This document shows positions 32,297 to 41,311 of a DNA stretch of 64,000 bases, one piece after another. Below the pieces are notes generated by a model. The model was given only the letters and a program-made list of their open reading frames with translations. It was not told where the DNA came from and did no database searches. Location of the stretch: contig JABSQZ010000008.1 of the NCBI GenBank assembly GCA_013215505.1, positions 141,038 through 205,037 on the forward strand. Direction: 5' to 3'. The stretch is from Oceanospirillaceae bacterium. GTDB lineage: Bacteria; Pseudomonadota; Gammaproteobacteria; Pseudomonadales; Balneatricaceae. A program made the position numbers and the translations under genes. The first letter of the stretch is position 1; every line of letters starts with the position of its first letter.

Positions 32297-33667
32297 TTAA
32301 TGCAGTTTTGCGACTAACTTTTTTGCCAGTGAATTGTGTGCATCCATCAGCGCTTTCGTGTCCAACCCCAACACTTGTCCCTCTGTAACCCGCCACTGCC
32401 CTGCGACCATCACCCGATCAGCGCGCTGTGCACCGCAGAGTAATAGCGCCGCCAGCGGATCATGAGAGCCGCTGAAACGCATTTCATCTAATTTAAACAG
32501 CGCCAAATCAGCCTGTTTGCCCACGGCGATCTCCCCCAGGTCAGGCCGCCCCAGCAGTTTCGCAGATCCCTGGGTTGCCCAGCGATAGGCATCTAAATGG
32601 CTAACCTTGGCGGCACCGTAGCGCAGCCGCTGTAAGTACAGTGCCTGACGTACTTCCTGAATCATATTAGAGCCGTCATTGGAAGCGGAGCCGTCCACTC
32701 CCAGCCCCACGGGTACCCCGGCGCTCTCCAGCTCTAAATTGCGGGCGATACCCGACGCTAACATCATATTTGAAGTCGGACAGTGACAGACACCGACCCC
32801 GGCACTGCCCAGTTGAGTAATCTCAGCGTCGTTGAAGTGAATGCCGTGGGCCAGCCAAGTTCTCGACTGCAGCCAACCAACGGACTCTAAATAATCAACC
32901 GTGCGCAGGCCAAAGCGCTGCAGACAAAACTGCTCTTCGTCAATGGTCTCTGCCAGGTGGGTGTGCAATCTGACGTCTAGTCTATTAGCCAGTTCGGCAC
33001 TGGCGCGCATAATCTCGGGCGTCACTGAAAAGGGCGAGCAGGGCGCCAGCGCTATCTGCAGCATTGCCCCATCGCCGCGCTGATGATAGCGATTAATCAA
33101 CCGCTCACTGTCTTCTAATATCTGCTGTTGTTGCTGTACCGCTGCCTGAGGCGGTAAACCGCCGTCATCCTGGCCCAAGCTCATCGAACCGCGGGTAAAT
33201 AAAGTGCGCATCCCCAGCTCAGCACTGGCCTCTATTTGCACGTCGATCGACTGCTCCATGCCCGCCGGAAACAGATAGTGGTGATCCGCCGATAACGTAC
33301 AGCCGGAAAGCAGCAGCTCAGCCAGAGCCAACTTAGTGGCCAGCGCTAACATCTCTGGCTCTAAGCCCACCCACAGTGGGTAGAGATTTTGCAACCAGCT
33401 GAATAGCTCCTGATTTAATGCCCCTGGGTAGGCGCGGGTCAAGGTCTGATAATAGTGATGATGACTATTGATCAACCCCGGTAACACCACTGATTCAGAT
33501 GCGTCGTAAACCTCATCCCAACTACTGGGTTGGGCACCACTGCCGACTAACTCGACTATTTGCGCATCGCAGATCAGCACACCGCCACCGGCGTCGACAC
33601 CCTCTGCCACTAATATCGCCAGCGGATTTTTGATCCACAATCGCTTCGTTTTATGCATTGCAGTCAC
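32297..33667 (-). CDS. Amidohydrolase, 8-oxoguanine deaminase-like
   Basis: 456 residues from GTG 33667 (or ATG 33658). Metal-dependent amidohydrolase with PGLINSHHHYYQTLTRAYP (metal ligands and the YQTL motif), LAETIDEEQ (HTHLAE), LAHGIHF, GVCHCPTSNMMLASG and Asp in GLGVDGSASND. This combination matches the cytosine-deaminase/atrazine-chlorohydrolase group that includes bacterial 8-oxoguanine deaminase, producing urate and ammonia. Start overlaps the stop of the upstream permease, so it is co-translated with the nucleoside transporter. Guanine-type or triazine substrates remain alternatives. Confidence 0.82.
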   Translation of the reverse strand: MTAMHKTKRLWIKNPLAILVAEGVDAGGGVLICDAQIVELVGSGAQPSSWDEVYDASESVVLPGLINSHHHYYQTLTRAYPGALNQELFSWLQNLYPLWVGLEPEMLALATKLALAELLLSGCTLSADHHYLFPAGMEQSIDVQIEASAELGMRTLFTRGSMSLGQDDGGLPPQAAVQQQQQILEDSERLINRYHQRGDGAMLQIALAPCSPFSVTPEIMRASAELANRLDVRLHTHLAETIDEEQFCLQRFGLRTVDYLESVGWLQSRTWLAHGIHFNDAEITQLGSAGVGVCHCPTSNMMLASGIARNLELESAGVPVGLGVDGSASNDGSNMIQEVRQALYLQRLRYGAAKVSHLDAYRWATQGSAKLLGRPDLGEIAVGKQADLALFKLDEMRFSGSHDPLAALLLCGAQRADRVMVAGQWRVTEGQVLGLDTKALMDAHNSLAKKLVAKLH

Positions 33668-34593
33668 TACGAGTGCGGATGAAAAGGTTTACCCAACCAC
33701 ATCGGGGTATACATTTTACTTTTCATCACATTGCTGGAGATCATCACCAACACTAATACAGTAGCGGCGTATGGCATCATCGCCAGCAGGTTTGGAGACA
33801 CCGGATAACCGAGTCCCTGAACCACTAAGTTCAAGATACTGGCCAGTCCAAACAGGTAGGCACCAAAAATAATACGGTCGGCGCGCCAAGTGGCAAATAC
33901 CACCAGAGCCAGGGCTATCCAGCCGCGTCCGGCAACCATGTTCTCAGCCCACAGTGGCGTGTAGGCGAGTGACAAGTAGCCCCCCGCCAATCCCGCCATG
34001 CCACCACCAAAGGCGACTGCCAGATAGCGAGTACGCATTACCGGCAGTCCCAGTGAATTTGCCGCGTGAGGGTTCTCACCTACCGCTTTTACCGTCAATC
34101 CCAGACGGCTGGATTTAAAGAACCAATAAACCAGACCAAACAGCCCAAAGGAGAGATAAACCACCAAATCTTGGGCGAACAACATTTTCCCGATCAGTGG
34201 AATGTCGCTTAGATAGGGAATAGCAATAGGTTCTAATCCAGTGATTGGCACCCCTACATAGCCGGCACCGATAAATGCCGACAGTCCGGTGCCGAAGATG
34301 GTTAACGCTAAACCTGTGGCCACTTGGTTGGCATTCAGTCCCAGAGCAATGGCGGCAAACAGCATCGACATCAACATACCGGCGACAATTGCCAGGATGA
34401 AGCCGAGCATTAAGCTGCCGGTGGTGAGAGTGACTATAAAGCCAACCACTGCACCCATCAGCATCATGCCTTCCTGACCTAAATTGAGTACTCCGGATCT
34501 CTCACACACTAGCTCTCCGAGCGCCACTATTAACAGTGGGGTACCTGTGCGCACCATGGCGTAGAGAATATTGGTTATTAAGTCGATATCCAC
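33667..34593 (-). CDS. Nucleoside-type ABC transporter permease 2
   Basis: 308 residues, highly hydrophobic, about eight to ten membrane segments. The block GELVCERSGVLNLGQEGMMLMGA is typical of BMP-linked permeases (NupQ/YufQ type, branched-chain permease superfamily). Together with the next permease it forms the membrane channel. Its stop and the amidohydrolase start share one base; its start overlaps the upstream permease stop at 34593. Confidence 0.87.
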   Translation of the reverse strand: MDIDLITNILYAMVRTGTPLLIVALGELVCERSGVLNLGQEGMMLMGAVVGFIVTLTTGSLMLGFILAIVAGMLMSMLFAAIALGLNANQVATGLALTIFGTGLSAFIGAGYVGVPITGLEPIAIPYLSDIPLIGKMLFAQDLVVYLSFGLFGLVYWFFKSSRLGLTVKAVGENPHAANSLGLPVMRTRYLAVAFGGGMAGLAGGYLSLAYTPLWAENMVAGRGWIALALVVFATWRADRIIFGAYLFGLASILNLVVQGLGYPVSPNLLAMMPYAATVLVLVMISSNVMKSKMYTPMWLGKPFHPHS

Positions 34594-35681
34594 TATGAAT
34601 TCTCCAGTGTTGGACTAATCTGAGGTCGATTAAATTTAATTTTAAAGTTGATAAATACATCGCAGGCCAACAGGTAGAACAACAGCATACCCTGAAACAG
34701 TGAGGTCACCGCCAGAGGCACATTGAGTTCTATCTGCGCCAGTTCGCCGCCAAGGTAAATAAGCGCCATTAACATACTGGCAAAGAAAATACCGACCGGG
34801 TGCAACCGACCTAGAAAGGCCACTATAATTGCCGCGTAGCCATAACCCGGAGAGATTGAAGGAATTAACTGTCCTATCGGGCCCGCTACTTCACCGGCTC
34901 CCGCCAAGCCCGCCAGGGCACCACTGACAATCATCACTATCGCTACCAGGCGCTTGTGTTTAAAACCTGCCAATTTTGCTGCGTTGCTGTCTAAACCCAA
35001 AACTTTGATTTGAAAACCGATGAAAGAGCGCGACAACATCACCCAAATTATTACCACAGCCAACAATGCAAACAATATGCCTATATGCAGGCGCGTATCT
35101 TCAAGCAAGACCGGCAGTATCGAGCTGTCTCCAAACATTGCAGACGCTGGAAAGCCGTAGCCATCTGGATCTTTGAATGAGCCGTGCACAAAATACAGTA
35201 ACAAGTACAACGCTATGTAGTTGAACATGATAGTGGTGAGTATTTCATTGGCGTTAAACCTGGTGCGTAGCCAGCCTGCTAATAGCCCCCACAGCCCACC
35301 GCCTAACATGCCGCTGAGCAACACCAATGGCAGCGCCCACAAAGACTCGACGTCCAATAACTGCAGCGCCACGGCGCTGGCCGCCAGGCCACCCATCAGC
35401 AACTGCCCCTCGGCACCGATATTCCAGACCTGGGCTTTAAACGCCACCGCCAGACCAATAGCACAGAGCATAATTGGCGCCGCTTTAACGCAGAGTTCAC
35501 CAAATCCATATAGATCTTCGACGGGCGCAATCAAAAAAATTCTCAACGCATCTATAGGATCGTGTCCGAGAAAGGCAAAAAAGATGCCGCCACTGATCAA
35601 GGTCAGTAACCCGGCTAATAGTGGTGACAGATAAGACATTGAGCGGGACGCTTCACCCCGCGGTTCTAATTTTAAAAACAT
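34593..35681 (-). CDS. Nucleoside-type ABC transporter permease 1
   Basis: 362 residues. N-terminal cytosolic part, then several membrane segments; conserved blocks FGELCVKAAPIMLCAIGLAVAFKAQVWNIGAEGQLLMGG and NANEILTTIMFNYIA identify the NupP/YufP type. Pairs with the permease encoded directly after it; the coding regions abut. An 8-bp spacer separates it from the upstream ATPase gene. Confidence 0.87.
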   Translation of the reverse strand: MFLKLEPRGEASRSMSYLSPLLAGLLTLISGGIFFAFLGHDPIDALRIFLIAPVEDLYGFGELCVKAAPIMLCAIGLAVAFKAQVWNIGAEGQLLMGGLAASAVALQLLDVESLWALPLVLLSGMLGGGLWGLLAGWLRTRFNANEILTTIMFNYIALYLLLYFVHGSFKDPDGYGFPASAMFGDSSILPVLLEDTRLHIGILFALLAVVIIWVMLSRSFIGFQIKVLGLDSNAAKLAGFKHKRLVAIVMIVSGALAGLAGAGEVAGPIGQLIPSISPGYGYAAIIVAFLGRLHPVGIFFASMLMALIYLGGELAQIELNVPLAVTSLFQGMLLFYLLACDVFINFKIKFNRPQISPTLENS

Positions 35682-35689
35682 AAGGTCCC

Positions 35690-37282
35690 CTAGTTAATAG
35701 TGCTAGTGTTGAGCATGCTATCGGCATGCTGTGGCGCCGTCGGCTCGCTGGGTTCAAAAACCCCGGTCATCCAGCGTCCCACTTCTTCAATTGAGGTCTC
35801 TTGGGTGGCTTTCGACGGCGATAACTCGCCATCACAGATGGCGCAGAGCCGGTCGCTGATCAAAAACAATTCATCGATATCTTCCGAGACCACCAGAATT
35901 GCCGCGCCTTTATCTCTGAGTTCGATCAGTGCCTTATGGATAGCAGTGGCTGCGCCGATATCGACTCCCCAGGTGGGGTGAGCGGCCACCAATAACTGCG
36001 GATTTTGCAGTATTTCTCTGCCGATAATAAACTTCTGCAGATTTCCTCCCGATAGGCTCTGTGCTGCCGTGCGGTTACTGGGGGTTTTTACTTTGTAGTC
36101 ATCGATAATTTTTTGCGAAAACTGCTCGGTTTTTCCCTGATTGATAAAGCCAAAGTTGAGCAGCCCCTGCAGAAACCCGGTCAATAATGTATTTTCTACT
36201 AAACTCATTTCCGGCACTGCACCGCGGCCCAATCGCTCCTCTGGGACAAACGCCAGTCCCAGTTGGCGACGCTCTCTGGGTCCTAATAAGCCGATGGCAC
36301 GCCCGGCAAACTTAACCGGGTCACTGCTATCCAACAAATGTTCACCGCTGAGTGCCGCCAGTAATTCTTCCTGGCCATTGCCGGCCACTCCGGCGATGCC
36401 CAATATTTCACCGCGACGCACACTAAAATTAACCTTCTTTAAGCTGGTACCAAAGGGGTCTTCGCTGCTCTTAGACAAATTCTCAACCGCCAGAAATACT
36501 TCACCGCCCGTTGCCTTGGGGTAGTCACTACTAATAGGGGTATCCGCCCCGACCATAAGCTGGGCCATTTTAGTCGCTCCAGCTTCTGCAGGTATACAGT
36601 CTCCTGTGACTTTCCCGCCGCGCAATATAGTCGCGTTATGACAGAGCGCTTGTACTTCTTTTAGCTTGTGAGAGATAAACAAGATACTGCAGCCATCCGC
36701 CGCTAACTGCCGTAAAGTGACAAACAGAATCTCGACTTCCTGGGGGGTTAATACCGAGGTCGGCTCATCTAAGATCAGTAATTTAATATCCTGCACCAGA
36801 CAGCGCACAATCTCGACCCGCTGGCGCTCACCGACGCTGAGGGAGTGTATGTGCCGATCGGGGTTCAGCTCCATGCCATATTGCTTAGAGACAGTGCTGA
36901 TTCTTTTCGCCAGCAGTTGCAAATCACCGGCTTCATCCCCGAGCGCCAGAGCGATGTTCTCAGTGACAGTTAAGGTCTCAAACAGTGAGAAATGCTGAAA
37001 CACCATACCAATGCCCATCTTTCTGGCCATGGATGGATTTTTGATATCAATGGCTGCTCCCTGCCAGAGTATTTCTCCGGCATCGGGCTTAGTGACACCG
37101 TAGATCATTTTCATTAAGGTGCTTTTACCGGCGCCATTTTCACCGAGTAAGGCGTGAATTTCGCCCGCTGCAATTTCGAGATCCACCTTGTCGTTGGCGA
37201 GACATCCCGGGTATTGTTTAGTGATGCCCTTTAACTGTAACCGCATCTGGCCACTAAGGGTGGCAGAGACTTGCCTGTTCAT
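35690..37282 (-). CDS. Nucleoside-type ABC transporter ATPase (two NBDs)
   Basis: About 530 residues from ATG 37282 (GAGGA 10 nt upstream); an in-frame ATG at 37324 would add 14 residues. First nucleotide-binding domain: Walker A LLGENGAGKSTLMKMI, signature LSVGERQRVEIVR, Walker B LILDEPTSVL. The second domain has the degenerate Walker A region GVAGNGQEELLAAL and signature LSGGNLQKFIIGRE, with Walker B changed to LLVAAHPTWGVD. This asymmetric pair is normal for the BMP/ribose transporter class. Drives uptake with the two downstream permeases. Confidence 0.88.
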   Translation of the reverse strand: MNRQVSATLSGQMRLQLKGITKQYPGCLANDKVDLEIAAGEIHALLGENGAGKSTLMKMIYGVTKPDAGEILWQGAAIDIKNPSMARKMGIGMVFQHFSLFETLTVTENIALALGDEAGDLQLLAKRISTVSKQYGMELNPDRHIHSLSVGERQRVEIVRCLVQDIKLLILDEPTSVLTPQEVEILFVTLRQLAADGCSILFISHKLKEVQALCHNATILRGGKVTGDCIPAEAGATKMAQLMVGADTPISSDYPKATGGEVFLAVENLSKSSEDPFGTSLKKVNFSVRRGEILGIAGVAGNGQEELLAALSGEHLLDSSDPVKFAGRAIGLLGPRERRQLGLAFVPEERLGRGAVPEMSLVENTLLTGFLQGLLNFGFINQGKTEQFSQKIIDDYKVKTPSNRTAAQSLSGGNLQKFIIGREILQNPQLLVAAHPTWGVDIGAATAIHKALIELRDKGAAILVVSEDIDELFLISDRLCAICDGELSPSKATQETSIEEVGRWMTGVFEPSEPTAPQHADSMLNTSTIN

Positions 37283-37324
37283 CTTAGCTGTGTCCTCGTA
37301 TTTCAAGAAGTAACGCTGAGCCAT

Positions 37325-37811
37325 GACTAGTTATACTTCTTGCTGAACTACTATTTCCCTAGTTGCAAAAATACTGCAGTAGTGTGAAATTTAAGAGTTC
37401 GATATTTATTATTTTTTTACACAAGCTAAGAATTTATAAAAAAGCTGACCCAAAAGACAGGTTTTTTTTACTTATTTATAATATTTCAACTAATTTATAC
37501 GTCATTAATGAAGATAAATTGGCTATTTTCGTCGTAAATTTCTTAAAAAGCGCAGTTTAAATAAGCCATGGCACAGCCTCAAAAAAGTTGCCGAATACTA
37601 GCATGAAAACTGACAATTCTGGAATGGCTGCCGCGGTGATATTGCAGGGATTTAGAGAGGGGCAAGTTTGAAAGTTATAGTTCAAGCCTCAGCCAACGGA
37701 GCAGTGCTTGCCAACCACTGTTTGACTATCAGCGGTTGGCAATAAAGGACAGCGAAAAACCAGCTCTGATCTCAGCTCCTGAGCCCCGAAACAGATGTGC
37801 ATATTGCCACC
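37325..37811. other. Intergenic region between transporter operon and fumC
   Basis: About 490 bp, strongly AT-rich in the half next to the ATPase gene, where the transporter promoter should lie. A hairpin TTGCCAACC / GGTTGGCAA (37708-37716 / 37734-37742) may stabilise or end the fumC transcript but has no T-run. No gene is recognised. Confidence 0.4.
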
Positions 37812-39188
37812 TTAAATGCCCCCTTTAGTTAATTTAGCCGGATCTAACAGCAGCTCGAGTTCAGCGCGGGAAATATCGGTCTGCTGCTCGGCGACATCCA
37901 GCACCGGACGACCGTCTTTATAGGCCTGTTTGGCGATAGCTGCGGCCTTTTCGTAGCCGATGATAGGGTTCAGGGCGGTGACTAAAATAGGGTTGCGGGA
38001 CAGCGCCGACTGCAGCGCTGCTTCATTGACAGTAAAAGTGGCAATTGCCTTATCCGCCAGCAAGCTACTAACGTTCCCCAACAACTCGATACTACTGAGC
38101 AAGTTATTGGCGATTAGTGGCAGCATCACATTCAATTCAAAATTACCCGATTGCCCCGCCACGGTAATAGCGGTGTCGTTGCCTATCACTTGTGCCGCCA
38201 CCATAGCAGTGGCTTCTGGGATCACCGGATTGACTTTACCGGGCATAATAGAGGAGCCCGGTTGCAGCGCCTCTAAGGCAATTTCCCCAAGCCCTGCCAG
38301 CGGACCCGAGTTCATCCAGCGCAAATCATTGGCGATCTTCATCAGTGACACAGCCACAGTTTTCAACTGACCAGAGATAGAAACGGCTATATCCTGAGTG
38401 CCTATATGGCTAAATAAATTGTCTGCCGGAGTAAACTCGATCCCGGTCAAGCGGCTGATCTGTTTAGAAAAATTTGCAGAAAAATCTGGGTGGGCGTTTA
38501 TTCCAGTACCGACAGCTGTGCCCCCCTGAGCCAAGGTCTGCAGTGCGCTCTGATTTGCTCTGAGCACTGTTATATTCTGATCTATTTGGCTGGACCAACT
38601 CAACAAGCTCTGGCTCATGCGCACCGGCATTGCATCCATCAAATGGGTGCGACCGGTTTTTATATGATGATCGACACTGGCAGCTTTGTTTTTGATCACC
38701 GCAGATAAGTGCCGTAATGCCGGTAATAAACCCTTATGCAACGCTATGGCAGCACTGATGTGAATGGCACTGGGGATGATGTCATTACTACTCTGGCCGT
38801 AATTCACATGATCATTGGCCGCCACTTTTCCATTATGCCGGTTACTGGCCAAGGTCGATAAGACTTCGTTGGCGTTCATGTTTGAGCTAGTGCCAGAGCC
38901 AGTCTGGTAGACGTCCACTGGGAAATGACGCATCATCTGCTCATCTGCAATTAACTCTTCTACAGAGGCAATGATCGCCTGTGCCATTTCTGCAGTGATC
39001 AACCCCAGTTCTGCGTTGGCGGATGCCGCCGCGGATTTCGCCAGTAAAAGCGCTTCAATAAAGGCCTTTGGCATCCGCTGACCACTGACCGGGAAATTGT
39101 TCACTGCCCTCTGCGTCTGTGCTGAGTATAAAGCTTCGCTGGGAACGGCGAGTTCACCCATGCTATCGCGCTCAATTCGAGTCTTCAT
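37812..39188 (-). CDS. fumC: Fumarate hydratase class II
   Basis: 458 residues. Starts MKTRIERDSMGELAVPSEALYSAQTQRA; contains the family signature GSSIMPGKVNP (about residue 311) and QTGSGTSSNMNANEV, TGRTHLMDA. Class II fumarase is iron-free and converts fumarate to malate in the citric acid cycle when the Fe-S class I enzyme fails. It follows a small FagA-like gene after 119 bp. In Pseudomonas the fagA-fumC-orfX-sodA operon is Fur-repressed; here orfX and sodA are absent, and a Fur-like site precedes the pair. Confidence 0.95.
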   Translation of the reverse strand: MKTRIERDSMGELAVPSEALYSAQTQRAVNNFPVSGQRMPKAFIEALLLAKSAAASANAELGLITAEMAQAIIASVEELIADEQMMRHFPVDVYQTGSGTSSNMNANEVLSTLASNRHNGKVAANDHVNYGQSSNDIIPSAIHISAAIALHKGLLPALRHLSAVIKNKAASVDHHIKTGRTHLMDAMPVRMSQSLLSWSSQIDQNITVLRANQSALQTLAQGGTAVGTGINAHPDFSANFSKQISRLTGIEFTPADNLFSHIGTQDIAVSISGQLKTVAVSLMKIANDLRWMNSGPLAGLGEIALEALQPGSSIMPGKVNPVIPEATAMVAAQVIGNDTAITVAGQSGNFELNVMLPLIANNLLSSIELLGNVSSLLADKAIATFTVNEAALQSALSRNPILVTALNPIIGYEKAAAIAKQAYKDGRPVLDVAEQQTDISRAELELLLDPAKLTKGGI

Positions 39189-39307
39189 GATAAATCCTTA
39201 GGTTGCGTTTATTTAAATATATGCCAACAGCGGAGAAATTAAAGTTTTGTAAGCATTTAAAATGCTTAACTCAACGCATACTGGAAATAATGACTGGTTA
39301 CTCGCAG

Positions 39308-39637
39308 CTAATGCTGCAATTTTCTCAGTTGCTCTGTTTGCTGCCGACTGACAAACAGCCGCTGCAAATTGCTCAAGGGTTTACAAATGTTATCCAGGCA
39401 AGTAATTCGCCAGTGTTTTACAATTAAGTCATCGGCGAAAGTATCCAACAGTAATTTGTACTGAGCTAAATACAGCGGCCATCGCAACTCATGTTGGTAG
39501 TCTAACTCCACTTCTTCCATACTCAGCCACAGAGCGATAAGACTGGGATTATCAGCTTCCAGCCCCTGGCGAATTTTACGTCTTAAACTGTTTATTGCAG
39601 GATCTTGAATATGAAAAGAGGGGAAACACTGACACAT
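39308..39637 (-). CDS. Small FagA-like protein
   Basis: 109 residues from ATG 39637 (GGTGG 7 nt upstream at 39645-39649); a TTG at 39655 would leave a leader of only about 10 nt and is unlikely. No signal or membrane segment. Sequence features: MCQCFPSF, NSLRRKIRQGLEADNPSLIALWL and KHWRITCLDNICKPL. Position directly upstream of fumC with a Fur-like site fits FagA (Fur-associated gene A), but the match is by position and faint motif resemblance. Function unknown; possibly iron-starvation response. Confidence 0.55.
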   Translation of the reverse strand: MCQCFPSFHIQDPAINSLRRKIRQGLEADNPSLIALWLSMEEVELDYQHELRWPLYLAQYKLLLDTFADDLIVKHWRITCLDNICKPLSNLQRLFVSRQQTEQLRKLQH

Positions 39638-39653
39638 GACAAAGCCACCAAAC

Positions 39654-39746
<93 letters not shown>

Positions 39747-39931
39747 GCACCCTATGATGAGTTTAGAGAAAATATAGAATTTTCTTGAATCGCAGATTTC
39801 TAAGAGACTGCAAGATATTTGATGCGCAACAGAACTGAAAAGACTATCTGCGCCAGTAGCTCTAATGTAAATTTTAATCTATTTTAGATTAATAGCTTAC
39901 TCTATTTCGCAACTTAAAATCAGTGATAACG

Positions 39932-40705
39932 TTAGAGCAGTAACAGCGCCGCATCGAACAACATTTTAATCGCCAACAACGTCAGAATTGCCGTCAGCGC
40001 ATATTGAAAATAATGTTGTGGCAGTCGCTGTAGTATCGACCTGCCGCTGTAGGTACCGATAAATCCAGTGCCCAGCATCATCAGTAAAAATACTGCCCAC
40101 TCTTTAAACTGAAACCCCAGCGCGCTGAAAATAACAATCTTTAAGCCGTGCTGGACTATCATCAAGGTGCCGTGTGTAGCCGAAATTTGTTTAGATAACA
40201 TCTCTTTACGGGGTAACAATGCCATCGCTAAAGGGCCAGTTGCACCGATAAACATAGTGCTGAAAGTAATTAATATACCACCCACGATGTGACTCAATTT
40301 ACCTTGTTTAATGGCTTTTGGTTTTGGTCCCCAAACTATATAGAGGATAAATGTTCCCAGTATCGCCAGTAGTATCCCCTCAGGTAATGCCACAACAAAC
40401 TGACCGCCAAGCAGCGCTCCAACCACTGCCCCGATGAAAAAGTAGCCAATGATTGGCCAGACAATGTGCTTGCGAAGCAACAGTGCTCTACTGCAATTAC
40501 TACCCGCCTGAATCACGCCGTGCACTGGAATAACCACGGCGACCGGCAAAAAATTGACCAGCAATGCCAGCATAATAACCCCACCCCCCAAACCAAAAGC
40601 TGCGGTGAGCGCTGAGGTAAACAGTGAGGAAACCAGTAATATGACGCTGCTATCTACAGTCAGTATTTGCGGCCACAGGCCAGCTTCGATCATCCAGGAC
40701 AACAT
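39932..40705 (-). CDS. TauE/SafE-family sulfite exporter-like permease
   Basis: 257 residues, about eight membrane segments; LFTSALTAAFGLGGGVIML near the N-terminus and GATGPLAMALLPRKEM mid-protein are typical of the TauE/SafE family (anion or sulfonate exporters; substrates rarely known). ATG 40705 has GGAAG about 5 nt upstream. The gene ends 188 bp before the repeat-containing promoter of the fagA-like gene and is transcribed in the same direction. Confidence 0.85.
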   Translation of the reverse strand: MLSWMIEAGLWPQILTVDSSVILLVSSLFTSALTAAFGLGGGVIMLALLVNFLPVAVVIPVHGVIQAGSNCSRALLLRKHIVWPIIGYFFIGAVVGALLGGQFVVALPEGILLAILGTFILYIVWGPKPKAIKQGKLSHIVGGILITFSTMFIGATGPLAMALLPRKEMLSKQISATHGTLMIVQHGLKIVIFSALGFQFKEWAVFLLMMLGTGFIGTYSGRSILQRLPQHYFQYALTAILTLLAIKMLFDAALLLL

Positions 40706-41073
40706 TCGACTTCCAGTAACAGTAAGGGTTGCGTAAACAGCAATTTTATACCGTTTAACGCCCTTTCACTAGCAGTTGACACTGCGCGCTATAATAAAAA
40801 GCACAATATCGACTTAGGATTTAATCATACTGCTAAGATTGAATTATTGATCCCTGCTAGCTGCTGAATATGGGAAGAATTTAAAGGGTTCAGTTCAACA
40901 GATTTGGGATACTTGAAAAAGCCTTGTTCCGAAAAATAGACGATTATATTGCCTGAAATGATAATCGTTTGCATTTGATAGATTAATGCATTAACATCCA
41001 TTGCAGTTTAAATGTCTGTACAAATACGCTAGTGCAAAGCCGTTCGCAGCATCCAAAAAGCAAAGGATTCGAT
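40706..41073. other. Intergenic region with Fur box
   Basis: 368 bp between the TauE-like gene and the small gene at 41074. It holds a Fur-box-like site and promoter at 40954-40997 (separate entry). The remaining sequence is AT-rich without other recognisable elements. Confidence 0.5.
40954..40997 (+). promoter_or_regulatory. Fur box and promoter upstream of micropeptide gene
   Basis: TGAAATGATAATCGTTTGC (40954-40972) matches 13 of 19 positions of the GATAATGATAATCATTATC Fur consensus, including the contiguous AATGATAATC. The -35 box TTGCAT (40969-40974), 17-bp spacer and -10 TAACAT (40992-40997) overlap it, so Fur would block RNA polymerase. The small gene starts 76 bp downstream. Confidence 0.6.
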
Positions 41074-41175
41074 ATGCAAGCTAATAAGAAATATTCACCA
41101 ACAACTTATCCTCTCGCTGTCGGTGCCGCTGCACTATTACTTTGCCTGGTCTTTATACCGCTAGCTAACCTTTAA
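41074..41175 (+). CDS. Predicted iron-regulated membrane micropeptide
   Basis: 33 residues: a short polar start (MQANKKYSPTTYP) and one hydrophobic helix (LAVGAAALLLCLVFIPLANL) reaching the C-terminus. AAGGA (41063-41067) lies 6 nt before the ATG, an excellent ribosome-binding site, and a Fur-box-like promoter lies upstream. No larger ORF overlaps. I do not recognise the family; the likely location is the inner membrane, and a role in iron starvation is inferred only from the promoter. It could alternatively be a leader peptide for the downstream gene, though 136 bp separate them. Confidence 0.5.
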   Translation: MQANKKYSPTTYPLAVGAAALLLCLVFIPLANL

Positions 41176-41311
41176 GGATTAGCCAACAATCAGCTTCAGC
41201 AGCTTCTATAAATATGCTGCACTGGCAAAATTCACATCGCCATAGCGACTTAAGCGGAAATTAGCTGCTAGAATAGCCTCTCATTTTTGACTTTAACAAC
41301 ATGGCTGTTGC

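Noticed and set aside
37363-37560. 65-codon plus-strand ORF in the AT-rich gap
   Set aside because: No ribosome-binding site, low-complexity composition, overlaps the expected promoter of the transporter operon.
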